From contig NZ_NJIG01000002.1 of the NCBI RefSeq assembly GCF_002209535.1, forward strand, positions 434,001 through 498,000: 64,000 bases of DNA, written 5' to 3'. Positions 44,233-52,173 of the stretch are shown here, one piece after another (within the stretch, counting starts at the first letter, position 1; every line of letters starts with the position of its first letter). This stretch comes from Achromobacter marplatensis. Lineage in GTDB: Bacteria > Pseudomonadota > Gammaproteobacteria > Burkholderiales > Burkholderiaceae_B. The notes under the pieces were generated by a model. That model was not told where the DNA came from and did not search any database. It was given only the letters and a program-made list of their open reading frames with translations. Made by a program: the position numbers and the translations under genes.

Positions 44233-45318
44233 CTACAGCAAGGAGGCTAAGCGCACCAGTTCCGCCTGCCGGTTGCATTCCATTTTGCTGAGCAGGGAGG
44301 CAACCTGTTTGCGCACCGTCAGCACCGAGGCCTGACGCAGGGTGGCGACTTCTTCCACGCTATGGCCGGCGGCAAGACCAGCGAGGACAGCCGCTTCGGC
44401 ATGCGTGATGGCAAACACGGATTCCAGTTTGGCGACGTCGGGCATCGCGAAGGCGCTTTTCTTACGCATGCGGATCAGCAACATCCTGCCGCCGATCAGG
44501 TTCAGGGCGTGTGGCGCGGGGCTGATGTCGATCCAGAAGAACTCTCCCCAGCCGGACGCGGTGGCCAGCGACCGCGTTTTGCCGTCCCGGACGGCTGCGG
44601 CGCAGTTGGCGTCGAACAAGCGCTGCACCTTGTGGTCGGCGTGCCGCAGCTTGCCGCCGCGCACCGTCCAGCCTTGGGCGTCGTCCAGATACCGCACCGC
44701 CAGCGCGGACATCTCGTTGACCATGGATTCCTTGCTGATCAGCAAGATGGCTTCGTCCAGTTCCGAGAAGGCGCGTTCAATGGATTGCCAGCCGACGGCC
44801 AGCGCTTTTTCGCGCTGCGCGAGGTGGCTTTGCAGCGTGCGGAAGTATTGGGCGAAATCACCGGACTGCAGGCGCTGACTGGCTTTGGGGTCGACCGTCG
44901 AGCGCTGGAAACCGATGGTGGCGTGCAGCACGGTGTTGGACTCGACGATCAGGCTCAGGATTTGCGCCATCCGGTGCTTGAGCATGAAGTCCGTATAGAA
45001 CTCCGTGCGTTGCAGCTGGTCGGGGCTGTACATCTGCGCCGTGTCTAGCCAGGTGCCGGCAGGGGCCTGCCGGGAGTCCTGTTCCAGGATGTCGCAACGG
45101 TGGTAATGGCCTTGGTAGTCGGCATAACACGCATCCGAAAATCCGATGGCGGACAGGTTCAGCAGCTTGTTGCGGGCATCGAAGACGATCAGCGTGCCGC
45201 TGTCGGCGCCGACCAGGTCGCGGGCGGTGCGCAAAATATCGTGCCAGGGCGGCTCGGGGTCGGTCAGGTGATGCACGGCGTCGATCGCGCGCCGCAAAAC
45301 AATCTGATGCTCGGCCAT
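44233..45318 (-). CDS. LuxR family helix-turn-helix regulator
   Basis: This 361-residue regulator has a long N-terminal sensory part with a GAF/PAS-like feel (ADSGTLIVFDARNKLLNL, about residues 38-55). The C-terminal LuxR-type DNA-binding domain is ITHAEAAVLAGLAAGHSVEEVA followed by VLTVRKQVASLLSKM. The start at 45318 is supported by GGAGG six bases before the ATG; an ATG eight codons upstream lacks such a site. It has no response-regulator receiver domain, and its target and signal are unknown. Confidence 0.85.
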   Translation of the reverse strand: MAEHQIVLRRAIDAVHHLTDPEPPWHDILRTARDLVGADSGTLIVFDARNKLLNLSAIGFSDACYADYQGHYHRCDILEQDSRQAPAGTWLDTAQMYSPDQLQRTEFYTDFMLKHRMAQILSLIVESNTVLHATIGFQRSTVDPKASQRLQSGDFAQYFRTLQSHLAQREKALAVGWQSIERAFSELDEAILLISKESMVNEMSALAVRYLDDAQGWTVRGGKLRHADHKVQRLFDANCAAAVRDGKTRSLATASGWGEFFWIDISPAPHALNLIGGRMLLIRMRKKSAFAMPDVAKLESVFAITHAEAAVLAGLAAGHSVEEVATLRQASVLTVRKQVASLLSKMECNRQAELVRLASLL

Positions 45319-45612
45319 GGTGTACCTCCAACGCTGGTTCAAACGTAATTGCTGCTACGTGTCTCAGGTGCTGGTGGGGGAGCTTCGGCCTATTCGGACC
45401 AAAGCGGTGCTCGGCTGCTGCGGATCAGAGCGGAAGGGTTGGCGAGGTGGGGCGCATGGATAGCGGCCGCCGCGGACCCAAGCGGAAATTATCCTCGCAA
45501 AATGGCGGCGAAGGACAAAATCGTTACGCCCTGCGATCAGGAAAAGTGCCGCGTTTGCCACGCGTGGTGCAGCCGCACCGGGGTATTTCGACCGGATGGG
45601 CAGGCAGGCGCC
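45319..45612. other. Gene-free interval
   Basis: This 294-base stretch lies between the start of the LuxR gene and the end of the binding-protein gene, both read leftward. It should contain the LuxR promoter. I see no small reading frame of normal codon use, no RNA gene and no strong terminator hairpin. Confidence 0.5.
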
Positions 45613-46716
45613 CTAGGGCTTGGCGTTTGCCGCAGCAGAAGGCAATACCGCGACCCGCCAGAAGTCCAGGAAATGGCGCTTTTTCAAGGGGTCCAGATAC
45701 ACCAGCAATCCCACGCCCAGGCCCATCGGACGCACGCCTGCCGCAGGGACGACGGATGCGCTGACGGGCCGCATGCCGGATTGCAGCGAGACCATTTCCT
45801 GTCCGCGCGCCGACAGCAGATAGTCCAGAAGCAGGGCGCCCAGGTCTGCACGCGGCGCCTGCCTGGGAATGACCGCCGACCGTGACAGCATCAGCGTGTA
45901 GTCCTGCGGGTAGATGATCGCCAGCGGCGCGCCTTGGTCGATGCGGTGCCGGGTGTAGGACTCCAACAGGTTGTAGGCCAGTGTGATGTCGCCGCGCTCG
46001 AGCTTGTCCAGGGCGTCTTCGGTGGATTGATGGACGGTGACGCCGCTCGCGCCCAGCGCCGCCAGCAGCGCGCCGGCCATGCTGTCCAACCGGGTGTCCT
46101 GCGTGGCAGCCAGGTAACCGATGCCGCTGCCCTGGACGTCGTATGTGGAGATCTTGCCGGCCAGGGGCTGGTCCGGGGCCTGCAGCAGGGACAGCAGTTC
46201 GCGTCGGGTGCGGGGAGCGCGGGCGGCGTCGAGCTTGCGCGTGTTGTAGACCATCACGATGGGATCGGTGCCGATGCTGAAGACCTCGTCCCGCCAGTTG
46301 GCCCAGGCGGGCAGCGACCGCGTCTCGGGCGAGACATGGGCTTGCGCGTAGCCGTCGTTGACGAGCTTGGTCTGCAAGTCCATGGCGCTGCTGATGATCA
46401 GGTCCGGGCCGGATCGGGCAGCGCCGGCCTGACCACGGGCCACGGTTTCAGCGTAGAGCTCCTGCGTGGTCAGTTCGGTGTATTCCAGGCGGATCATGGG
46501 GTTCAGCCTGCTGAAGTCTTCCAGCACGCCTTTGAACACCTGCACGCTGTTGGAGGCGTGCAGGACCAGCACGTGCTTGCTGTCGGCAGGCCCCAGCGTG
46601 AGGCCCGCGCCGCTGGCTTCCTGGGCATGCGCCGTGGGCAGGAACAGCAGCAAGGCGGCGATTGTGACCAGGCCGCGGCCGAACCCGCGCAGGGATGATA
46701 GGGTGTCACGCATCAT
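45613..46716 (-). CDS. Periplasmic solute-binding protein coupled to a two-component system
   Basis: This 367-residue protein has a signal peptide (cut near AHAQ) and an ABC-type binding-protein fold: VLVLHASNSVQVFKGVLEDFSRLNP, read in parts, then DLIISSAMDLQTKLVNDGYA and GTDPIVMVYNTRKL. Its start overlaps the end of the histidine-kinase gene by 11 bases, and no permease or ATPase is present. It therefore probably acts as the ligand-binding partner of the kinase rather than of a transporter. The fold matches iron/phosphonate-type binding proteins. Confidence 0.83.
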   Translation of the reverse strand: MMRDTLSSLRGFGRGLVTIAALLLFLPTAHAQEASGAGLTLGPADSKHVLVLHASNSVQVFKGVLEDFSRLNPMIRLEYTELTTQELYAETVARGQAGAARSGPDLIISSAMDLQTKLVNDGYAQAHVSPETRSLPAWANWRDEVFSIGTDPIVMVYNTRKLDAARAPRTRRELLSLLQAPDQPLAGKISTYDVQGSGIGYLAATQDTRLDSMAGALLAALGASGVTVHQSTEDALDKLERGDITLAYNLLESYTRHRIDQGAPLAIIYPQDYTLMLSRSAVIPRQAPRADLGALLLDYLLSARGQEMVSLQSGMRPVSASVVPAAGVRPMGLGVGLLVYLDPLKKRHFLDFWRVAVLPSAAANAKP

Positions 46717-48115
46717 GGGGGCCGGCCGGTAAGGTGATGACGGCGTCCAACCCGCCGCCCACGCGGTTGCTCAGGCTGAGCTTGCCGTGATGGATGTCCA
46801 CTACGCGTTTGATGATGGACAGGCCCAGGCCGGCGCCGGGCGTGCGGGGATTGGGGCCGCGTGCAAAGCGTTCAAAGGCGGTGTTGGCCAAGGCCGGCGG
46901 AATGCCTGGTCCCTGATCGGACACGATAATCCGCCAGCACGCGTCGTGGCGGTCAAGACGGATGTCGATGTGGCCGTCGGGACTGGCGCCGTGGCGCAGC
47001 GCGTTGTCGATCAGATTCTTGAAGGCCTCGCGCAGCATCAGGCTGTCGCCCTGGATGAGCGGCGCTTCGCCCGCCGCCGTGCCTGGCAGGTGCAGGCGCA
47101 CGTCGGGCTGGGGGTCGGCTTGCGGGATGGTGTCGTAGGCCGCCTGGCTCAGCAGCTCGGCCAGGTTCACCGGTTGGAACTGTTTGACGTTGCTGCGGTG
47201 GATGACGCTGGCGTCGCTTAACAGCTGGTTCACCAGGCGCGACAGCTTTTCCGCATTGCGCAGCACGGCCAGCAGGCTGCGGCGTTGTTCGGCGGCGTCT
47301 TCCTCATCCAGCGCCACCTCCATCTGCGCGTGCAGCGCGGCCAGCGGCGTGCGCAGTTGATGCGCGGCCTCGGCGATGAACAGGCGCAGCGTATCCAGGT
47401 TGTCCGACAGGCGCGCCATGAAGCCATCCAGCGCGTGGACCAGCTTGTCCAACTCTTCAGGCACGGGCGCGTGGATGGGATGCAGGTCCGACGCGCTGCG
47501 GGCGGCAAGTTCGCGTTCAATGCGCTGGATGGGCGACAACGAGCGCTGCAGGCCCCAATACGCCAGGGCCAGCGCCGCCGCGGTGAAACCCATCAACGCC
47601 AGCGTGCCTTGCCAGAGGATGCCCTGGGCCAGCGCATTGCGCGCCTCGCGGGTCTGTGCCACCTGGATGACGGCCACCTCGGCGTTGCGCGGGCCGGCCA
47701 CTTTGCGGGCCATCCAGGCAATGCGCACGGGCTCGCCCTGGTAGACGGCTGCGTACAGTTGGGGGACGCCGGCGGTGGTGGCGGCGTCCACGCCGGCCGG
47801 GGCTGGCAAGTCCCCATAGCCCGAGATCAGGGCGCCGTCGCCGGCGGCCACGCGATAGAACACCCGGTCGCGCGGGGCTTGCTCCAGCAGCGCCAGCGCG
47901 GCATACGGCATGTCCATCTGCCATTCGCCCTGCACCAGCTGCAGGCTGTCGGCCATGGACAGGACGGAGGCGCGCAGCAATTGGTCGTAGGTGGTGTCGG
48001 CAGTCTGCTGCGCATACCCGCGCACCAGCAGATAGAGGGCGCCCAGGCCCACGGCAAAAAGCACCAGCAGCATGGTCAGCAGCCGGCGTCGGACCGAGAG
48101 GCGGCGGTGCTGCAC
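46706..48115 (-). CDS. Sensor histidine kinase (TctE-like)
   Basis: This 469-residue inner-membrane kinase has transmembrane segments near residues 12-32 and 170-190 enclosing a periplasmic sensor region of about 135 residues. A HAMP-like linker, the phosphorylated histidine (AAHQLRTPLAAL, His252) and a catalytic domain with N-box LREAFKNLIDNALRHG, DQGPGIP and GAGLGLSI follow. It begins three bases after the response-regulator gene. The TctE-like layout and the divergent CitMHS gene suggest that it senses citrate or a related tricarboxylate. Confidence 0.9.
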   Translation of the reverse strand: MQHRRLSVRRRLLTMLLVLFAVGLGALYLLVRGYAQQTADTTYDQLLRASVLSMADSLQLVQGEWQMDMPYAALALLEQAPRDRVFYRVAAGDGALISGYGDLPAPAGVDAATTAGVPQLYAAVYQGEPVRIAWMARKVAGPRNAEVAVIQVAQTREARNALAQGILWQGTLALMGFTAAALALAYWGLQRSLSPIQRIERELAARSASDLHPIHAPVPEELDKLVHALDGFMARLSDNLDTLRLFIAEAAHQLRTPLAALHAQMEVALDEEDAAEQRRSLLAVLRNAEKLSRLVNQLLSDASVIHRSNVKQFQPVNLAELLSQAAYDTIPQADPQPDVRLHLPGTAAGEAPLIQGDSLMLREAFKNLIDNALRHGASPDGHIDIRLDRHDACWRIIVSDQGPGIPPALANTAFERFARGPNPRTPGAGLGLSIIKRVVDIHHGKLSLSNRVGGGLDAVITLPAGPHDA

Positions 48116-48118
48116 AGC

Positions 48119-48829
48119 TTAGTCCTGCGGCGTGTCGGGCGCTGCGGTGCTACGGCCCGTGTCGTCGGCCGCGGTCAGCAGATAGCCGGTGCCGCGCTGC
48201 GTTTCGATGCGCAGCGGCGATCCTTCCAGCTTGCGGCGCAGGCGGGCGATATAGACCTCGATGGCGTTGGGGGCGGCATCGTCGTCGAAGGCGAACAGCT
48301 TGTTGGCGATTTCCGATTTGCTGACGGCGCGGTTCATGCCGGCCAGCAGGATTTCCAGCAGGCTGTATTCGCGCTTGGGCAGGTCGATGCGTTGGCCGGC
48401 CAGGGTCACCTGGCGGGCGGCGCTGTCGATGGTCAGGTCGCCGAAGCGCTGCACACCCGTGGCCTGGGCGATGGGCCGGCGCAGCAGGGCGCGGCAGCGG
48501 GCTTCCAGTTCGCGGAAGTCGAAGGGTTTGGCCAGGTAGTCGTCGGCGCCGGTATCCAGGGCATGGACACGGTCCTCGATGTCGATGCGGGCGGTCAGCG
48601 CCAGCACCGGCGTCTTGCTGCCGCGGTCGCGCAGCCGATGCAGGATGTCGAAGCCGGACATGCGGGGCAGCCCGATGTCCAGGATGACCAGATCGAAGGT
48701 CTCGTACTGGAGGACGCCGTCGGCGCTGAGACCGTCGTTCTGCAGGTCCACGGCATGGCCGAGACGGCGCAGCCGGCGGACGATGGCGTCGGCCAGATCC
48801 TCGTCGTCTTCGATTACCAGGATGCGCAT
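48119..48829 (-). CDS. OmpR/TctD-type response regulator
   Basis: This 236-residue regulator has a receiver domain (MRILVIEDDEDLADAI, phosphorylated Asp51 in LVILDIGLPRM, then LTARIDIEDRVHALDTGADDY, read in parts) and a C-terminal OmpR winged helix ending EVYIARLRRKLEGS and IETQRGTGYLL. The open frame continues far upstream, but MRILVIEDDE is the standard start. It is the first gene of the regulator-kinase-binding protein operon and is divergent from CitMHS, its likely target. Confidence 0.92.
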   Translation of the reverse strand: MRILVIEDDEDLADAIVRRLRRLGHAVDLQNDGLSADGVLQYETFDLVILDIGLPRMSGFDILHRLRDRGSKTPVLALTARIDIEDRVHALDTGADDYLAKPFDFRELEARCRALLRRPIAQATGVQRFGDLTIDSAARQVTLAGQRIDLPKREYSLLEILLAGMNRAVSKSEIANKLFAFDDDAAPNAIEVYIARLRRKLEGSPLRIETQRGTGYLLTAADDTGRSTAAPDTPQD

Positions 48830-48985
48830 GGGCCCGATTGTAGTGCCGTCGGCTACCCCGGTCTTGCGGGCTTGCTTACAAAAAAACGACAGGTTCCAGA
48901 CAGCTTTTCTTCCTAGTCTTCTGCACCTGCTTCCCCCGCCGGAGGCAGTGCCACACATAACAACGACTAGTCGGAGATACCCCTC

Positions 48986-50326
48986 ATGCTTCTGACCCTG
49001 CTTGGCTTCGGCATGGTGATCACGTTCATGACGCTGATCATGACCAAGCGCCTGTCGCCGTTGGTCGCCCTTATCCTCGTCCCCATTATTTTTGCGTTGC
49101 TGGGCGGCTTCGGCGCCGGCATCGACAAGATGATGCTGGACGGGATCCGCAAGATTGCGCCCACGGGCGTGATGCTGATGTTCGCCATCCTGTATTTCGG
49201 GGTGATGATCGACGCCGGCCTGTTCGACCCCATCGTGGGCCGCATCCTGCGCGCGGTGAAGGGCGATCCCTTGAAAATCGTGGTCGGCACCACCGTGCTG
49301 GCCCTGGTGATCTCGCTGGACGGTGACGGTTCCACGACCTACATGATCGTGGTGGCCTCGATGCTGCCGCTGTACCGCCGCCTGAAGATGAACGCGCTGT
49401 CCATGACCTGCCTGGCGATGCTGGCCAGCGGCGTGATGAACCTGACGCCGTGGGGCGGGCCGACGGCGCGCGCCGCCAGCGCCCTGCACGTGGACGCGGG
49501 CGACATCTTCGTGCCGCTGGTGCCGGTGATGGGCGTGGCGATTGTCTCGATCCTGGTCCTGGCGTTCTTCCTGGGCTTGCGTGAACGGCGCCGCCTGGGC
49601 GTGCTGTCGCTGCCCGCTGGCGCGTCGCTGCATGCCGGCTACGACGAAGACGGCCCCAAGAACCTGCCCGAGATCGAAGTCGACCACGACCTGCGCCGCC
49701 CCAAGCTGCTGTGGGTGAACGCGGGCCTGACGCTGGCGCTGATGGTCAGCCTGGTGATGGGCATCCTGCCGCTGCCGGTGTTGTTCATGATCGCCTTCGC
49801 GGTGGCGCTGATCATCAACTACCCGAACCTGGCCGAGCAGCGCCGCCGCGTCGCCCAGCATGCGGGCAACGTGCTGTCGGTGGTGTCCCTGATCTTCGCC
49901 GCCGGGATCTTCACGGGCATCCTGTCGGGCACGGGCATGGTGGAAGCCATGTCGCGCAGCCTGCTGGCCGTGATTCCGGATGCCATGGGTCCGTACCTGG
50001 CCGGCATCACCGCGCTGGTCAGCCTGCCGTTCACGTTCTTCATGTCGAACGACGCCTTCTACTTCGGGGTATTGCCGATCCTGAGCGAAGCCGCCCAGGG
50101 CTATGGGATTTCACCGGTGGAAATGGCGCGCGCATCGCTGATCGGCCAGCCGGTGCATCTGCTGAGCCCTCTGGTGCCGTCGACCTACCTGCTGGTCGGC
50201 TTGGCCGGCGTGGAATTCGGCGACCACCAGCGCTATTCGCTGAAGTGGGCCACGATGGTCTGCATGGTAATGCTGGCGGCCGCCCTGGCGTTCGGCCTGT
50301 TCCCCCTGGTGGGCGGGGTCGCTTGA
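48986..50326 (+). CDS. CitMHS family citrate:metal/H+ symporter
   Basis: This 446-residue transporter has about eleven hydrophobic segments. The CitMHS signatures are PTGVMLMFAILYFGVMIDAG, SLDGDGSTTYMIVVASMLPL and LASGVMNLTPWGGPTARAAS; PFTFFMSNDAFYFGVLPIL lies near the end. Family members take up citrate complexed with Mg2+ or Ca2+. It is divergent from the TctD/TctE-like genes (156-base gap) and is probably induced through them. An SDR gene follows after 37 bases. Confidence 0.93.
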   Translation: MLLTLLGFGMVITFMTLIMTKRLSPLVALILVPIIFALLGGFGAGIDKMMLDGIRKIAPTGVMLMFAILYFGVMIDAGLFDPIVGRILRAVKGDPLKIVVGTTVLALVISLDGDGSTTYMIVVASMLPLYRRLKMNALSMTCLAMLASGVMNLTPWGGPTARAASALHVDAGDIFVPLVPVMGVAIVSILVLAFFLGLRERRRLGVLSLPAGASLHAGYDEDGPKNLPEIEVDHDLRRPKLLWVNAGLTLALMVSLVMGILPLPVLFMIAFAVALIINYPNLAEQRRRVAQHAGNVLSVVSLIFAAGIFTGILSGTGMVEAMSRSLLAVIPDAMGPYLAGITALVSLPFTFFMSNDAFYFGVLPILSEAAQGYGISPVEMARASLIGQPVHLLSPLVPSTYLLVGLAGVEFGDHQRYSLKWATMVCMVMLAAALAFGLFPLVGGVA

Positions 50327-50363
50327 TCCGCGGCGCCTGCCGCACTTTCATAAAGGAACGTTC

Positions 50364-51104
50364 ATGGCTTTGCGTATTGCTTACGTCACCAGCGGAATGG
50401 GCCACACGGGCACCGCGATCTGCCAGGCGCTGCATCATGCCGGACACCGTGTGGTGGCCGGCTGCGGCCCGCGCTCGTCGCGCCGCGACGGCTGGCTGAA
50501 GGAACAGAAATCCCTGGGCTACGACTTCGTCGCCTCGGAAGGCGACGCGACAGATTGGGTCTCGACAGAGGCGGCGTTCGCCAAGGTCCGCCGCGAAGTT
50601 GGCGAGATCGACGTGCTGGTCAACAACGCCGGCTCGATGCTGGACATGCGTTTTCGCCAGATGGCGTATGCGGACTGGTCGGCCGTGCTGCGCAGCAACC
50701 TGGACACCTTGTTCAACAGCACCAAGCAAGTGGTCGACAGCATGGCCGACCGCGGCTGGGGGCGCATCATCAACATCGGGTCCGTGGCGGCGGAAAAAGG
50801 CCAGATCGGCCAGATCAACTACGCCACGGCCAAGGGCGCGGTGATCGGCTTCACGCGGTCGCTGGCGCAGGAAGTGGCGGCGCGCGGCGTGACGGTGAAT
50901 CTGGTGTCGCCGGGCTTCATCGCCGACGATACCGTCAAGGCCTTCCCGCCTGCGCTGCTGGACCGCATCATCGAAAGCGTGCCCGTCGGACGGCTGGGCA
51001 CCGCCCGCGACCTGGCAGGGCTGTGCGCCTGGCTGGCGTCCGACGAAGCGGCGTTCGTGACGGGCGCCAACTACGCCATCAACGGCGGCGTATACATGAG
51101 CTGA
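50364..51104 (+). CDS. Short-chain dehydrogenase, acetoacetyl-CoA reductase (PhaB)-like
   Basis: This 246-residue SDR has TSGMGHTGTAIC as the NADP-binding loop, VLVNNAG, and the catalytic set Ser (NIGSVAAEKGQIGQ), Tyr and Lys (NYATAKGA). The segment TLFNSTKQVVDSM and the ending AINGGVYMS are typical of PhaB, which reduces acetoacetyl-CoA to 3-hydroxybutyryl-CoA for polyester synthesis. It has an AAAGGA ribosome site and may be in one transcript with the citrate transporter. Whether it serves PHB or another ketoacyl substrate cannot be told from sequence. Confidence 0.85.
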   Translation: MALRIAYVTSGMGHTGTAICQALHHAGHRVVAGCGPRSSRRDGWLKEQKSLGYDFVASEGDATDWVSTEAAFAKVRREVGEIDVLVNNAGSMLDMRFRQMAYADWSAVLRSNLDTLFNSTKQVVDSMADRGWGRIINIGSVAAEKGQIGQINYATAKGAVIGFTRSLAQEVAARGVTVNLVSPGFIADDTVKAFPPALLDRIIESVPVGRLGTARDLAGLCAWLASDEAAFVTGANYAINGGVYMS

Positions 51105-51116
51105 CGGCCAGCGCGC

Positions 51117-51521
51117 CTAGTGAGCGCGGCGGTTCAGGAAATCCGGGATGGACGTGGCGGTGCGCTTGCTGTCGGCCAGCCACTCCACGCGCCATTCGGT
51201 GATCCGCGCTTCGGTGAAATGCTCGAAGACGCCCGGGGTGGGTTCGTTGATGGATTCAAACTGCCGGACCAGCACCAGCGGCTGCTCCGCGCCCGGCGTC
51301 TCGTTCGCGCATTCTGCCGCGTCCTCGAAGGTAGCGAACGCGTAGTAATAGTCGTCGCCGTCGTGCAAGTCTTCGCCGCCCGCATGCGGGTGCACCCACA
51401 CGCGGTACTCCAGCACGTCGTCATAGAAATACCCGCCGCCGGACTTCGTCAGGGCGGGGTATTCGCCGACCTGGTCGGGATCGATGGCGGCGGGGTAGGG
51501 GGAAGGAGCGGAAGACGTCAT
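51117..51521 (-). CDS. Small conserved-looking protein of unknown function
   Basis: This 134-residue soluble acidic protein has a compact pattern, YPALTKSGGGYFYDDVLEYRV, HPHAGGEDLHDGDDYYYAF, then TEARITEWRVEWL. I recall proteins of this type being labelled acetyltransferase-like, but no acetyl-CoA binding motif is visible. The gene is convergent with the SDR gene, 12 bases away, and lies downstream of hicB on the same strand. Confidence 0.65.
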   Translation of the reverse strand: MTSSAPSPYPAAIDPDQVGEYPALTKSGGGYFYDDVLEYRVWVHPHAGGEDLHDGDDYYYAFATFEDAAECANETPGAEQPLVLVRQFESINEPTPGVFEHFTEARITEWRVEWLADSKRTATSIPDFLNRRAH

Positions 51522-51592
51522 AGTGCAGAATTCTTGCAGGGGTTGATGGGGCGCGACATGCAGGGCGACACCTTATCCGATCTTTGGCGGGA

Positions 51593-51985
51593 TTAGTGCG
51601 TCAACGCCAGGTGGGCAATGTATCCGGACCGGCTCTCTCCGGCAGCGCGCGCCTTTGCGTCGATCCTGGCGAGTATTCGGCGAGGCAGGGTGATATTGAC
51701 GCGTTCGATGGTGTCATCCATCACGGCAGGATCGATTTCAACGATCGCCCAGATCCAGCCTGCGAACTCCGGCTTCGATTGATGCGTGTGAATGCGGCCG
51801 GGAGGGGGCACAGGTTCACCGCTGTCTAATGCAGACTCGATCCAAAGTTCGATCGCTTCTTTGGCGTTCTCGATGGCGTCGTCGATGCCCGAGTCGGCGG
51901 CAGAAAAGCAACCGGGCAGATCCGGGACTACCACGCCCCAGGCTTGCACGTCGCTACCGGGTTCTATGGCGATGGGGTATTTCAT
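51593..51985 (-). CDS. hicB: HicB family antitoxin with RHH DNA-binding tail
   Basis: This 130-residue protein has the HicB RNase-H-like partial fold: MKYPIAIEPGSDVQAWGVVV, then PDLPGCFSAADSGIDDAIENA. A C-terminal ribbon-helix-helix segment, RVNITLPRRILARIDAKARAAG, closes the chain. HicB normally neutralises the HicA mRNA interferase and represses its own operon. Here the start codon overlaps the stop of a 26-codon hicA remnant (ATGA), so the toxin is apparently lost and HicB may survive as an orphan regulator. I start at 51985; an earlier in-frame ATG exists but runs through the hicA remnant. Confidence 0.88.
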   Translation of the reverse strand: MKYPIAIEPGSDVQAWGVVVPDLPGCFSAADSGIDDAIENAKEAIELWIESALDSGEPVPPPGRIHTHQSKPEFAGWIWAIVEIDPAVMDDTIERVNITLPRRILARIDAKARAAGESRSGYIAHLALTH

Positions 51986-52062
51986 ACGTTTCCTTGGCCT
52001 CGGGCATGCCTGAATACCCATCCCGCCCGGCGTAACTGCTTAATGATCTCTAGGCTGTTCAT
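51982..52062 (-). pseudogene. hicA: Degenerate hicA toxin remnant, 26 codons
   Basis: A minus-strand ATG at 52062 opens MNSLEIIKQLRRAGWVF, which matches the first half of HicA (MNS-EII-L-GW). It then reads RHARGQGNV and stops at 51982, overlapping the hicB start. The normal HicA of about 60-80 residues has a catalytic GSHH-type histidine region and a C-terminal KQAGL-type helix, both missing here. An internal deletion joining the start to a few last codons is the simplest account. Toxin activity is not expected; the leader could keep hicB translation coupled. Confidence 0.75.
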
Positions 52063-52081
52063 GATGTGTACCATACACATC
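52063..52081. promoter_or_regulatory. Palindromic operator of the hicAB locus
   Basis: GATGTGTA and TACACATC are perfect inverted arms around CCA, directly abutting the hicA-remnant start codon. The position and the ribbon-helix-helix tail of HicB fit autoregulation by HicB dimers. The site is intact although the toxin gene is broken. Confidence 0.65.
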
Positions 52082-52173
52082 GTGAAAATGAAACGAGCGC
52101 GCGCTTATGATTTATCAGACGGTGCGACCGGGCAAAGGCCTCCGTATGCGCAAGCGTTGGGAAAGCCCGCAGG

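Noticed and set aside
47285..48916. A 543-codon plus-strand open frame opposite the kinase and regulator
   Set aside because: It has no motifs, and the kinase and receiver motifs on the minus strand are complete.
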